From: Lysinibacillus pakistanensis
GTDB lineage: Bacteria > Bacillota > Bacilli > Bacillales_A > Planococcaceae
DNA: 64,000 bases
Assembly (NCBI GenBank): GCA_001312325.1
Contig: BBDJ01000001.1
Span: 327,829 to 391,828 of the forward strand
Direction: 5' to 3'
The position numbers and the translations under genes were made by a program. The notes beneath the pieces were generated by a model. That model was not told the origin of the DNA. It did not search any database and saw only the letters and a program-made list of their open reading frames with translations. Of this stretch, positions 1-10,854 are shown piece by piece (position 1 is the first letter of the stretch; every line of letters begins with the position of its first letter).

Positions 1-581
1 TTTTCAATTGCTGATAGTGCTCGCTCATGACTGCGAACAGACCAAGCATCCTGCTCCTCACGGCTTAATGAAAACTCTTTGGCTGTTGAATTACCGTAGC
101 TCCCCATATGTGGTCTTGCCTTATCAAAAGCACATGTTAAGCCATCATATAGCATGCCATCTACTATTGTAGAATCACCCATCCGTAAGCCTGTTCGACC
201 ATTTTGTAGATAGTACGGTGCATTGGACATTGATTCCATACCACCAGCGATAATCACCTCTTCGTCCCCTAAACGAATAAGCTGATCTGCTAATGTGACA
301 GCACGCATTCCTGATGCACAAACTTTGTTAATCGTTTCTGTTTTTACAGCTTTCGGTAAATCTGCTTTAATTGCAGCCTGTCTAGAAGGAATTTGGCCCT
401 GTCCCCCTTGTAATACGGAGCCTAAAATCACTTCATTCACGTCATCTGGTAAAATATTGGCTTTCTCTATTGCCCCCCTTATGGCGATAGCACCTAAATC
501 ACTTGCACTTAATGCTGAAAGTGAACCTCCAAACTTCCCAAATGCCGTTCTTGCTCCTGCTAAAATAACAGCTCTATTCAA
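1..581 (-). CDS. Acetyl-CoA C-acyltransferase (thiolase), N-terminal part, runs off the window
   Basis: Thiolase-family enzyme that cleaves 3-ketoacyl-CoA with CoA, or condenses two acetyl-CoA. The first 193 residues are readable; the rest lies left of base 1. The start is a TTG at 581, preceded by AAAGGGGTG at good spacing, giving MNRAVILAGARTAFGKFGG. The nucleophile Cys lies in the motif NKVCASGMRAV near residue 88, followed by AGGMESMSNAPYY, both typical of biosynthetic/degradative thiolases. No frameshift is seen in this part. A terminator separates it from fadF upstream, so it probably has its own promoter, though both serve beta-oxidation. Chain-length specificity cannot be read from this half. 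Confidence 0.9.
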   Translation of the reverse strand, partial: MNRAVILAGARTAFGKFGGSLSALSASDLGAIAIRGAIEKANILPDDVNEVILGSVLQGGQGQIPSRQAAIKADLPKAVKTETINKVCASGMRAVTLADQLIRLGDEEVIIAGGMESMSNAPYYLQNGRTGLRMGDSTIVDGMLYDGLTCAFDKARPHMGSYGNSTAKEFSLSREEQDAWSVRSHERALSAIE

Positions 582-664
582 GTAAAACACCCCTTTTGTT
601 TTACGTACTCTATGAATTATCAGAGCACCGTTGTTGACTGAACGCTCGCTCGATTTCACTCTAT

Positions 665-695
665 GAAAAATGGGAGTTTAAAGTCTCACTCCCAT
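665..695 (-). terminator. Rho-independent terminator after fadF
   Basis: ATGGGAGT and ACTCCCAT arms (670-677 and 688-695) form a hairpin; read on the minus strand it is followed by TTTTT. It sits between the fadF stop and the thiolase start. Confidence 0.8.
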
Positions 696-779
696 TTCCA
701 TTTAATCTTATTCTACAAAACAATTATTTATTGTGCAATTTATATTTTTCAGATAACTAAAATATTTCTACAATAGTTA

Positions 780-3014
780 TCAATTTTCTGCGTTAATTTC
801 TACATTCTTGTCTTGTTCGACATTGTCTACAGAAGCCACTACCTCTTCAAGCATCTCATCTACAGCTTCTTCAGCAGGATTTACAAGTGCTTTCCCTTTT
901 TCACCAAACACAGATCGCTCTAATAGCTCTGCAACGTCGAATGTTCCAATTGTATCCTCAACTTCTTTTGCCTTTGTACCATCCTCTAGCATCGTTAAGC
1001 AGTATGGACAGCCTGATGAAATAACTGATGCATTCGTTGCTAAAGCCTGCTCTGTACGTGCAACATTAATACGGTTACCAACATGTTCTTCCATCCACAT
1101 TAAGCCACCACCTGCACCACAGCACATAGCCGTTTCACGATTACGCTCCATTTCTACAAGTTTCACGCCTGGAATACCTCGCAGTATCTCACGTGGTGCA
1201 TCATAAACATCGTTATAACGACCTAAGTAACAAGAATCATGGAATACAATTGTTTCATCTACTTCATAATTCAAGCAAGTCGATTTTCATCAATTAGCTG
1301 ATTTAACAGCTCTGTGTGGTGATAAACTTCACCCTTCCAGCCAAAGTCTTGATATTCATTTTTGAAGATATTGTAAGCATGAGGATCGATTGTTACAATT
1401 TTCTTCACATCGTTTTTCTCAAATTCATCAATATTCGCTGTCGCAAGCTCTTGGAATAAAAATTCATTTCCTAAACGACGAGGTGTATCCCCTGAATTTT
1501 TCTCTTTATTTCCTAAAATCGCAAATTTCACGCCTGCCTCATTTAATAGGCGACAGAAGGCTAAGGCAATTTTTTGTGAGCGATTATCAAATGCGCCCAT
1601 TGAGCCTACCCATAATAAATAGTCCATTTCCTCACCAGATTTTTTTCAGCTCTTTGACTGTTGGAATATGGATTGTTGGATCAAGGTCACGCCAATTTTC
1701 TTTCTCTTTACGATTTAAGCCCCAAGGATTTCCTTGACGCTCGATATTTGTCATCGCGCGTTGTGCATCTGGATTTACTTTTCCTTCTGTCATTGTTAAA
1801 TAACGACGAAGGTCAATTATTTTATCGACATGTTCATTCATAACTGGACATTGATCTTCACAGTTACGACAAGTCGTACATGCCCAAATCTCTTCTTCCG
1901 TTATCACTTCACCAATTAAAGATGGACTATAGATATCCTCAATGACCGCACCCTCAGCACCAGCCGCCATAGCTAACTGATTCCCCTTTGTATTAGCAAA
2001 GAATTGATAAGGTACCCACGGCTTTTGCTTTGTTACCACTGCACCTGTAAATGTTAGATGGTCACGAAGCTTCACGATTAAATCCATCGGTGATAGCATT
2101 TTACCAGTTCCTGTTGCAGGACACATATTTGTACAGCGTCCACATTCTACACAGGAATATAAATCTAGCATTTGCTTTTGTGTAAAGTCTTGAATGCGTC
2201 CAACCCCAATGGATGGCATTTCATCTTCACTTTCAGCATTTTCTCCAGCTTCCTCTAATGCTTCAAAGTCGATTGGCGTTAGTGTTCCTACACGATCTAG
2301 ACGATTCATATAAACATTAATTGGACTAACAATTAAGTGGAAGTGCTTAGATTGTGGTACATACACTAGGAATGTTAGTAAAATTAATAAGTGTGCCCAC
2401 CACATTACATAGAATACGGCTGCTGCTGCAGATGTTGGTAGGAAACTAAAAATAGCAGCAATGCTCGATGCAACTGGCTCTGTATATGTTAATTCTTCGC
2501 CATGCCAAATTAACCCCATACCATTAGCAATTAATGTGGAAACCATTAAGCCACCAATGAAAATTAATACAAGACCGTTTTTCCAGCCTCTTTTTAGACG
2601 TACTAGCTTTTCTACATAGCGACGATAAAACGCCCAAACAACTGCTACTAAAATCATTAAGACCACAAGCTCTTGGAAGAAAGTAAAGAGTCCATAGAAA
2701 ATGCCTAGTGGTAAATGTGATTCAGGTACTAATCCCTTCCAAATTAAATCAATGGCTCCTAGCTGCACCATTAAAAATCCATAGAAGAACATCACGTGAA
2801 TTAACCCACTCTTTGGATCTTTCAGAAGTTTATTTTGGCCAAATACATTGACCATAATATAACGAATTCGTTCTTTTACACTTTCATCAAATTCAACCTT
2901 TTTCCCCAATTGCACAAACTTATAGCGTGTTTTTAACAGATAGAAGAACAATCCTACTGCATAAAGCACAACCACGACTGTTAAAACAATGTTTGCAATT
3001 AATAATGGACTCAT
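780..3014 (-). CDS. fadF: FadF-like membrane iron-sulfur oxidoreductase (heterodisulfide-reductase type), two frameshifts
   Basis: Restored product is 744 residues, matching B. subtilis FadF (YwjF), thought to pass electrons from acyl-CoA dehydrogenase/ETF to the quinone pool. Residues 1-230 carry several membrane helices. Two 4Fe-4S motifs follow (CVECGRCTNMCP, then CTTCRNCEDQCP), and the C-terminal third has CCG-type cysteine motifs (FHDSCYLGR, MCCGAGGG, SSGCPYC). The reading frame breaks twice: an extra A in a 7-A run near 1643, and a lost base near 1276 where GCTTG probably reads GCCTTG. Correcting both makes one frame. The start has GGGGGG as ribosome binding site. A FadR-like box lies about 100 bp upstream, consistent with control by fatty acyl-CoA. 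Confidence 0.88.
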
Positions 3015-3112
3015 GGTTGGTCCCCCCTTTAGTTTGTCGTAATTTTCTCTCTTTGTGGTAAATTTGCTAGCTCATACGTAAATGTACATCATTATATTCC
3101 TATTCTAATAAA

Positions 3113-3130
3113 TGAGTGAGCATTCAGTCA
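3113..3130. promoter_or_regulatory. Candidate FadR operator upstream of fadF
   Basis: TGAGTGAGCATTCAGTCA is a near-perfect inverted repeat and matches 11 of the 14 fixed positions of the Bacillus FadR consensus TGAATGA-N-TA-N-TCATTCA. B. subtilis fadF is a known FadR target, so position and sequence agree. Actual binding is inferred. Confidence 0.6.
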
Positions 3131-3179
3131 ACATAAAACGGAAATATTTCTGATAATTTTATATTCTTACATTTTCCAA

Positions 3180-3216
3180 GAAAAAAAAGCCACCCTGAAT
3201 TTTTCCAAAGTAGCCG
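3180..3216 (-). terminator. Terminator after the cobalamin operon
   Basis: On the minus strand GCTAC pairs with GTGGC (one G-T pair) around an A/T-rich loop and is followed by eight T. It lies just past the adenosyltransferase stop. Confidence 0.6.
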
Positions 3217-3240
3217 TTTTTCTTTTTCTTCACAAGAATA

Positions 3241-3804
3241 TTACTTTTTAAAAACATTACCGCTTCGAATATATTCAATATCAGAGACCTTCATTCTACA
3301 GTTCACAACCCGTGCAGCGGCAAATAAATAATCTGATAGTCGGTTTAAATATTTTTGGACAATTGTCGGTACATCCTGAATTTCCTTCATGAGCGTTACC
3401 ATTTGACGTTCTGCTCGACGTGCAACTGTACGGGCAATGTGTAAGGTTGCAGCGGCTGGGGCGCCTCCTGGTAAAATAAAACGCTGTAAAGGTGGTGCTT
3501 CATCTGATAAAGCATCAATTCGGGATTCCAACACTTCAATCGGCTGCTCCGTAAGCTTATAATGACGCTCCTTCATAACATTTGCTAGGTCCCCACCTGC
3601 ATCAAAAAGCTCATGCTGAATCGTTTCTAAATCAATAAGAATATCCTTAAAAAGCTCGCGATCTAATTCACTTACAGCCTTGCCAATAAATGAATTTAAT
3701 TCATCAATAGCTCCGTAAGTTTCCACTCGTAAGCTATCCTTGTCAACACGTCCACCAATAAGACTTGTTTTGCCTGTATCCCCTGTTTTCGTATAAAGCT
3801 TCAT
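3241..3804 (-). CDS. PduO-type cob(I)alamin adenosyltransferase
   Basis: Transfers the adenosyl group of ATP to cob(I)alamin or cobinamide, making the coenzyme form. The N-terminal MKLYTKTGDTGKTSLIGG is the ATP-binding signature of PduO/YvqK proteins; RRAERQMV and NRLSDYLFAAAR near the C-terminus are family motifs. The 187-residue length is normal. The ATG at 3804 is preferred over the in-frame ATG at 3813, because AGGAG touches the first ATG but sits at proper distance from the second. It is the last gene of the riboswitch-controlled operon, 15 bp after btuD-cbiZ. No frameshift. Confidence 0.93.
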   Translation of the reverse strand: MKLYTKTGDTGKTSLIGGRVDKDSLRVETYGAIDELNSFIGKAVSELDRELFKDILIDLETIQHELFDAGGDLANVMKERHYKLTEQPIEVLESRIDALSDEAPPLQRFILPGGAPAAATLHIARTVARRAERQMVTLMKEIQDVPTIVQKYLNRLSDYLFAAARVVNCRMKVSDIEYIRSGNVFKK

Positions 3805-3819
3805 CTCTCTCATCTCCTA

Positions 3820-5277
3820 TCATCCATTTTTATAATTTTTAATGGCTTGCACAGTTGTCGCAAAAACACCCTTACCAATGATCTTCCCCACCTCTGTAAT
3901 GGGGCCTCCATACAGCATTTCATCACCTTTTTGTGTTGCAGCAATCAGCAAACTATCTGTAGCAGTACCTGTCGCAATGGTTCCACTTAGCTCATCGCGA
4001 ATATCTTCTGACTGTAATGCCTTCGTTTTTGCTTCATTTGCCGTCATCATTGCTTGGAAAAATGCCTCTTCTGATAGACTACCATTGATAATAACCCATG
4101 TATTTATAGTACCAATATATGGTTCAATCTGTCGTTCATGTACACGAGAAACATCTACAGCATTGCCAACACCAGCAGTAACAGCAACGAGCACACTGCC
4201 AAAGGATGCTGCATATTCATTAATTGCTACTAGTCTTGTTGGAACTGCCGTTAGCATAACAACTGTACTCGTTGAGGAAAAACTCTCCTTTTGTAAAAAT
4301 GCTGCAACCTCTCGCTTGACATCATTTATGACATAATCCCCTGGAACTGAGCGATTTAAGAGGCAATTATACCAGCCAATCCCTGGGTTATGGACAGCAG
4401 AAGAAACTGTTTTTAAAGGGAACTCAGATTGTAACTGAATAAAATGTTCAGTAACCTTAAAATTATCTTTGTTAATATACGCACGTTGCAGATGCTCACC
4501 CGATGCAGGCATCATTGTTATTTGTGGCTTTGGAATTTCAGGATGTGCATAGGTCGCTACCCTTGCCTGATAAACCTCTTCAATTTGTGAAGCCATCAAT
4601 ACTTCATGGGGTACCCCAAATGCACGCATTTGCCCTGACTCCATTAATAATAATTCGTCACAATAAAGAGAAGCCAAGTTCATATCATGTAACACCATAA
4701 TAACGGTTAATCCGCATTCTATTGCTTCCTTCCGCACCATATCTAAAATTTGCCGCTGATGTGCAATATCTAAATGATTGGTCGGTTCATCCAGCAATAA
4801 TATTTCTGCTGTCTGCGCTAAAGCCTGGGCAACAAAAACTCGTTGCTGCTCACCACCTGATAAGAATTCCATGGGTGCCTGCTCGTAGCGTGTCACACCT
4901 GTTTGGGCCATTGCGTGTTGGACTGCTTGTTCATCAAAATCTGACCAACTGGAAAAAAAACCCGATTGATGTGGATAGCGTCCAAGAGATACTGCTTCTC
5001 GCACACTGTTTGAAAAGGCATTCGCATGTAATTGTGGAAGAACGGCCATTTTTTTTGCCAAAGCACGAGCATTGTAAGAACTAATATTTTTGCCATCTAC
5101 TTTTATAGTACCTGCCGTTGCTGGTAATATGCCACTAATCACTTTTAATAGTGTGGATTTTCCGCTACCATTTGGACCTAATATCCCCAATATTTTCCCC
5201 TTCTCCACTGAAAAACTAATATCTTTGACGATTGGTACGCCATCATAGCCACCTGATAGATGTTCAACAACGATCAT
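3820..5277 (-). CDS. Cobalamin ABC transporter ATPase fused to CbiZ adenosylcobinamide amidohydrolase
   Basis: A 485-residue fusion. Residues 1 to about 255 form a BtuD/FecE-type ATPase: Walker A GPNGSGKST, signature LSGGEQQR, Walker B ILLLDEPTNHLD, then a His switch (MVLHDMN). Residues about 275-485 match CbiZ, which cleaves the aminopropanol arm of adenosylcobinamide to give adenosylcobyric acid for re-assembly of B12; TAGVGNAVDVSR is a recognisable segment. The fusion links uptake to remodelling. It follows btuC by 27 bp with AAGGGGG before the ATG, and is intact. The ATPase half is certain; the CbiZ half rests on my recall of the family and on context. Confidence 0.88.
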   Translation of the reverse strand: MIVVEHLSGGYDGVPIVKDISFSVEKGKILGILGPNGSGKSTLLKVISGILPATAGTIKVDGKNISSYNARALAKKMAVLPQLHANAFSNSVREAVSLGRYPHQSGFFSSWSDFDEQAVQHAMAQTGVTRYEQAPMEFLSGGEQQRVFVAQALAQTAEILLLDEPTNHLDIAHQRQILDMVRKEAIECGLTVIMVLHDMNLASLYCDELLLMESGQMRAFGVPHEVLMASQIEEVYQARVATYAHPEIPKPQITMMPASGEHLQRAYINKDNFKVTEHFIQLQSEFPLKTVSSAVHNPGIGWYNCLLNRSVPGDYVINDVKREVAAFLQKESFSSTSTVVMLTAVPTRLVAINEYAASFGSVLVAVTAGVGNAVDVSRVHERQIEPYIGTINTWVIINGSLSEEAFFQAMMTANEAKTKALQSEDIRDELSGTIATGTATDSLLIAATQKGDEMLYGGPITEVGKIIGKGVFATTVQAIKNYKNG

Positions 5278-5304
5278 GCCCGTACCCCCTTACTTCTGCG
5301 CTGC

Positions 5305-6277
5305 TTATAAAAAAATATAGGAAAAGACAGGTGCCCCAATAAATGCAGTAATAACACCAATCGGTAGCTCCCTCGGCATAATAATTGTTCGTGCAATTAA
5401 ATCACATATAATAAGCAATGTCGCACCATTTAAAAAGGACAATGGTAATAAATGACGGTGGTCTGAGCCCCAAATCATCCTTGTCATATGCGGTACGACT
5501 AGTCCAACGAATCCAATTGTTCCCGAAACAGCTACTGCTGCTCCTGTCAGCATGGATCCACCTACTAAAATTAAATACTTACTTCGTTTCACATTAACAC
5601 CTAAGTGCTTTGCTCTTTCCTCCCCATATAACAGCACATTTAATTCCCTTCTTTGTGTCCATAGCATCAATGAACCTACAATAACAAATGGGATAATCAT
5701 TTGCACAAAAGGCCAGCCTCGCATCGATACAGAACCAAGTAGCCACCCTATCACTTGCCGTAGCTCCTCGCCTGATAGGGCAATCATTAGAGAAATAAGT
5801 GAGCCTAAAAATGAACTAAAGATGACTCCTGTTAAAATTAATGTTTCCATTTTCAGTGAACGATCTACTACTCTTGCAAAGCTCATGACTGCAACCATTG
5901 TTAATACTGCTCCAAGCATACTGAAGGTTGGCAATGCATAAAGACCAACTACTGGAATTGAAAGACCAAAGAATATCGTCATTACTGCTCCAACTGATGC
6001 ACCAGAAGAAACACCTAAAGTATATGGATCTGCTAAAGGATTTTTTTAGCAAGCCCTGAAAAGCAGCTCCTGCAATGGCTAGTGAAGCTCCTACAAGCCC
6101 TGCTAGGAAAACTCGCGGCAGACGAATTTTCCAAAAAATATTGGCAGCCGTTTCATCAGCTGCTTTATTCCACAATACTTCTAGCGGAATATGAACAGAG
6201 CCTATAGCAGCGCCACACCAGATGCTAATGATAAGAAGCGTAATGGCTGTTACATAGGCTGTGACTATTTTACTCAC
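5305..6277 (-). CDS. btuC: BtuC-type cobalamin ABC transporter permease, one frameshift
   Basis: Restored product is 323 residues of FecCD-family permease with about ten membrane helices. Motifs such as NPLADPYTLGVSSGAS and GTIGFVGLVVPHMTR are typical of iron/B12 importers. The GTG start at 6277 overlaps the btuF stop by four bases (GTGA), indicating translational coupling. One extra A in a 7-A run near 6042 splits the gene; removing it joins the halves exactly at LLKNPLADP. Substrate (corrinoid) is inferred from the upstream B12 riboswitch and the neighbouring CbiZ and PduO. Confidence 0.9.
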
Positions 6278-7238
6278 TTAAACGCCTCTGGGTAGATGGC
6301 TTTCGCTAACTCTTCAAGCCCCTCAGCTAAACGTGGTCCTTGACGACTTGTTGTATTCTCATCTACCTGAACAATGGCTTTATTTTTTTACGGCATTAAT
6401 TGTGTCAAAGCCAGCACGCTGTGGTAGCTTTGTTAAAATATCAGGTACATAATGATATGTCACCACGATGACATCTGGATTTTTTTGCAATAATTTGTTC
6501 GGAACTGATTTCATACCAATCTGCTGTATCTGCTGCAACATTTTCGGCATGAATCATATTTAACATTTCATTCATAAATGTATCTTTACCAGCTGTAAAT
6601 ATATGGGGTTCATCAGATGTTTCTACAAAAACTTTCTTTGGCTTCACATCCTTAATTTTTGCTAGAACCTCTTCTACTTTTGTCTTCATATCTTTAATTA
6701 TTTTCTCGGCCTCAGGTAATTTCCCAGTTGCACGACCTAGCTGTTCAATTGTTGTGTAAATTTCATTAAAATCCTTTGCATTTGTTACCACAAAAACCTT
6801 TAAACCGGCAGATTCAAGCTGTTCAATGGCCCCTGCAGAAAATGTCATACTCGAATCATGAGCAAATACGATATCTGGTTTTAAAGCAATAATTTGCTCA
6901 ATATTATATTCCATGCCACCAACTTTTTGTTTTTCAGTTGCCTCTGCAGGATAATCATCATTATCGGTAACACCCACTATTTCATTGTTTAAGCCAAGAG
7001 CAAATAAAATCTCTGTATTACTTGGAATAAGAGAAACTATTTTTTCAGGAGGTGACTCCAGTGTAATTTCCTTGCCAACAGCATCTGTTATCGTCATTGG
7101 GAATGTTGCTTTGTCTACTTGTGTAGTTTCTTGCTGCTCAGAAGATGCCGGCTTTTCATTTTTCGCTCCTTCTCCACAGGCAGCAAGTAAGCCAATTGCT
7201 AAAAATGCGGAAAGTCCTAATTTCCAAAATTTCTTCAT
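6274..7238 (-). CDS. btuF: BtuF-type cobalamin-binding lipoprotein, two frameshifts
   Basis: Substrate-binding component of the B12 importer. The N-terminal signal peptide ends in a lipobox (GLLAACG), so the mature protein is lipid-anchored outside the membrane. The body has the BtuF/FecB fold (PFAM PBP2) with SLIPSNTEILFALGL near the start. Restored length 320 residues. Extra A bases near 6386 and 6482 interrupt the C-terminal part; corrected, it reads on through SRQGPRLAEGLEELAK to the stop. Start supported by AGGAGG nine bases upstream. First gene of the operon, about 120 bp after the riboswitch terminator. Confidence 0.9.
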
Positions 7239-7357
7239 ATGAATCCTCCTAGTATATAAGTGCGTAAATTTTTACGAATTATTTTGCTGATAGATTAGTA
7301 ATCGACGAACTTTATAAGTTTATCGCCCATTTTTTCAAATTTATCGACATCTTCCAT

Positions 7358-7391
7358 ACAAAACAAATACCCCTCATTCAAAGTGAGGGGT
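7358..7391 (-). terminator. Riboswitch expression-platform terminator
   Basis: ACCCCTCA and TGAGGGGT arms with a short loop, followed on the minus strand by ATTTGTTTTGT. It lies between the B12 aptamer and btuF, so B12 binding is expected to end transcription here. Confidence 0.8.
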
Positions 7392-7443
7392 AATAATGCA
7401 CAAAAATACGCAAAATCCACCACCCTATCCTCGTAGGTTGTAA

Positions 7444-7604
7444 CGTGTCTCTATAAAGCAGGTCTCCTGGCTCGTGCTCCATACGTCAAGCCTTCCCGAA
7501 AAACTTTCAGTGGCGTACATTGAAAAAACTAGCACATACAGTGGCGGGACCGCATCGGAATATCACCGATTTCCCTTTTCACTTTACATAAGTAAAGAAC
7601 CTTT
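7444..7604 (-). promoter_or_regulatory. Cobalamin (B12) riboswitch aptamer
   Basis: Read on the minus strand it contains the conserved cobalamin-riboswitch blocks in order: GCGGTCCCGCCACTGT, then GGGAAGGC, then GAGCCAGGAGACCTGC, with supporting stems. It precedes btuF and controls the whole B12 salvage operon, probably by transcription termination at 7358-7391. Confidence 0.95.
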
Positions 7605-7638
7605 ATAATATTCAGTTGATTTTATTATACATGAAAAC

Positions 7639-7672
7639 AAAAAAAAGTCGCCTACCATCTAGACGACTTCTC
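7639..7672 (-). terminator. Terminator after acyl-CoA dehydrogenase gene
   Basis: AAGTCG and CGACTT arms with a 13-base loop, followed by eight T on the minus strand. It also insulates the riboswitch operon from upstream transcription. Confidence 0.85.
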
Positions 7673-7677
7673 CTTTA

Positions 7678-9348
7678 TTAAAGAATATCTGCAAAATATT
7701 GAACTGTTTTCATCGGTGCCCCTAGTTCTCTTAATGCCCATGTATGCTCTAAATAAATATCTGCCAGCTTTTCATATTTGCCACCGAATCTGTGAGCCCA
7801 TTCCACAGCTACAACGCTTTCATACATATGCGCCATTTTTTTCTGCTACCGCTTTTGCCTCAAAAGTTTTCGTTGCTTTATCCAAAGAGCTAAACGTATC
7901 CAATGTCGATTTCAATTGCACTAATTGTTCCACTACTAATTGACTTAGAGTGCTGTTAGCTAACTTAGCTAAGCGTTCCTCCATAATACGTACAAACAAC
8001 TTATGAGCTTGAAACTTATCTACTAAACGAATCAGCTCTAATGCCAGGATATTGGCAGTTCCTTCCCACACCGTAAGCACCTGTGCATCTCTTAATAAGC
8101 GAGGTGTCACAAAGTCTTCAATATAGCCATTTCCACCATGTAATTCAATCGCTTCACTTGCATATTTCACCGCCTGCTCGGCTGTTTCCTTTTTCATAAT
8201 GGCTATATTTAAACGATTCATCATCATATCCTCATGATTGCCCTGACCACTTGTCACTTTATCATACAGCTGAATAAGATCAAAAACTGTTGCTACTTCT
8301 ACATGAAGCTTTGCCGCAAATTTTCCTAGTGTATCCTGAATCATTGGATATTGCGTTAAAGGCTTACCAAAAGCATAACGATTTGTCACATAGTGCTTTG
8401 CCTCTAAAAAGCCACGTCGCATAATACCTAAAGAAGCTACGGCATTGCAAATTCTTGATAGATTAAGTGCCTCTAGCATATAATAAATTCCTTTATTCGG
8501 CTCACCTACAATATAGGCAAGTGCACCATCAAATTCTACCTCACCAGAGGGAACTGCCTTCACGCCAAGCTTATCCTTTAAGCGACGAATACGAAGGTTA
8601 TTCATAGTACCATCCTCCGCTCGCCATGGAACTGCAAATAATGTTAGCCCTTTAGAGCCGGCAGAAGCTCCTTGGAGTCGCGCCAGTACCATTGCTACAC
8701 CGCACATGCCTACATTGGATGCAAAATATTTTTCACCATATAAACGGAACTGCTCGCCTTCCTGTCTTGCCTCTACAGCATTTGCCCCAACATCCGAGCC
8801 ACCTTGTCGTTCTGTTAAAAAGGTTGCTCCCTCATAGAGCTCAGTATCACCTGTTGCACAAACATGTGGTAAAAACCGTTCCTTTACCTCATTATTCGCA
8901 TAGTGATCGAGTAAATAAGCTGTAGCCATTGTTAATGTAACAGGACAATAAAAGCCCGGCTCAGCATGGGATAGTAAATACCCTTGGGCAAAGCTATATA
9001 CATAATTACCCTTTCTTCCTAGTTGCGGAATTTTCTTATGCACATAGCCCACAATCCCTGTATTATACGTCTCTTCTATTGTTTTTTTTGTAGCCATCAT
9101 TGACCCAAATTTCTGATATTTCTTCACCGTAAGCATTATAACGTTCTAATCGAGGCTCGCCCTCTCTATCTGTATGCTTCGCTCTCCTATCAATATCTCC
9201 AGCACAAAGCTCTCCAAAATCTGTTAGCTCACGTGTTGCATATTCCGCAAATTCTTTATCAAGCATTATTTCTAAAATACTATGGAGCGTATCATTATCT
9301 TTAAAAAAAGTTCGTTGTTTTCATTTCTTCCTGCTGTAACACCTTCAT
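7678..9348 (-). CDS. Acyl-CoA dehydrogenase (AidB-like large type), three frameshifts
   Basis: FAD-dependent acyl-CoA dehydrogenase of about 555 residues after correction, longer than the usual 380 and like the AidB/FadE-type branch. Motifs: FLTERQGGSDVGAN (flavin/substrate loop) and, near the C-terminus, ELHGGNGYIEDFVTPRL and VLTVWEGTANIL. Extra bases in T/A runs near 9304, 9082 and 7840 break the frame; all three resolve to one protein. Start ATG at 9348 has GAGGTGA upstream and lies two bases past the ligase stop, so the two are coupled. It catalyses the first oxidation step on the CoA ester made by the neighbouring ligase; chain type is unknown. Confidence 0.88.
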
Positions 9349-9350
9349 AA

Positions 9351-10854
9351 TTATCTCACCTCTTGTCCCTTCAATGATTGTTTTAATATTTTGCCCGATG
9401 CATTCCGCGGAAGCGCTTCCACTTGCTCAAAAATTCGCGGAATTTTAAATTTAGCGAGATGCTGCTCCAAATAATGTTGAAGAGCCTTGTCATCAATTTC
9501 TGTTTTGGCAGCATAAACAGCCTTTACTGTTTCACCCCACTGTGGATGAGGTACACCGATAACCGCTACCTCAAAAATCCCCTCAAAGCTTACAATACAA
9601 TCTTCAATTTCCTTTGGATAAATATTGACACCACCAGATATAATCACATCCTTCTTGCGATCAACAATCCATATATACCCGTCTTCATCCACACGAGCTA
9701 AATCACCAGTTTTTAACCAGCCTTTTATAAATGCAGCCTTCGTCGCAATGTCGTCCTTGTAGTAGCCTAGCATATTGCCCTCTCCAAATAGCACAATTTC
9801 ACCTACCTCACCAGCACGCACACCCTCTCCATCCTCATTAATAATACGTAGCTCCGTTCCAAGAGGTGCACGTTGTCCTATACTTCCTGCCTTTGTCTTA
9901 TGTTCCTCACCAAATAATAATGAGCCGCTTGGACCAGCCTCCGTTAATCCATAAACACATGTTAGATGATTTGTACGGAAAGCTTTTTGTATATAAATGA
10001 TTTCATTTTGTGATAATGGTGCACCACCATATACCCACCACTTCATAGAGGATAAATCAGCGGTTTGCAATCTCAGCATTTGAGCTGTTAACAAATAGGC
10101 AACTGGCGCGCCAAAAAAAATGCGTTGTCTTCTCCTGTTCAATTGAATCCAAGAACAAATCAGGTGTAAATGTTGAGGTTAATACATGTGTCGAACCAAC
10201 AAGCATTCCCGCCATTAAAAATAAATGCAATGGAGCTGAATGCGTTAACGGCATCATTAGAAGGATGCGGCTTTCGGGCTTTACCTCCATCTCGACAGCA
10301 ATCATTTGTGCTACGGTTAAAATATTACGATAGCTAAATAACACGCCTTTTGGTTTTCCTGTTGTCCCTGAGGTATATAAAATTGTCGAAGCATCATCCT
10401 CATTGAGCTGACAATCAATTGTTTGTGAGCTGGCACTTTGAATTAATGCTTCAAAGCTTAACCAACCAGATATCTCTTGACCCGTTTTAATTTTCATTGG
10501 TATGATCGAAATATTTTCGACTGCATGAAAAATAGCTTCATGTACAAGAATTGCTGTAGCCTCTGCATGCTGTGCCACATACTCTACCTCTTGTAAGGTA
10601 AATTTCGCATTGACTGGAACAACAATTGCCCCAATACGTTGAATCGCAAAATAGCTAACAACAAACTCTACAACATTTGGCATAAAAATGATGACCTTAT
10701 CTCCTTGCTGAACACCCCTCTCAAGCAAAGCATGACTAAGTTTTGTCACTTGCTCATCTAAATCGCGATAGGTCACTCGTTGACCATGACAAATCACCGC
10801 TTCAGCTGTTGGATACTTTCGGGCATTCCGTGCTAATAAATTTGAACTATTCAC
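9351..10854 (-). CDS. Acyl-CoA synthetase (AMP-forming), one frameshift
   Basis: Adenylate-forming ligase, 500 residues when corrected. It activates a carboxylic acid to its CoA ester with ATP. Motifs: STILYTSGTTGKPKGV (P-loop, A3), YGLTEAGP (A5), TGDLARVDEDGYIWIVDRKK (A7/A8), NASGKILKQ (A10 lysine). An extra base in an 8-base run near 10118 splits it at THFFGAPVAYL. GTG start at 10854 overlaps the end of the MerR gene by eight bases. Expected to act with the acyl-CoA dehydrogenase downstream. Fatty versus branched-chain acid substrate cannot be decided. Confidence 0.9.

Noticed and set aside
630..652. Second FadR-like site before the thiolase (TGACTGAACGCTCGCTCGA)
   Set aside because: Only 10 of 14 fixed positions match and the halves are poorly symmetric. 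A different TetR-type site remains possible.
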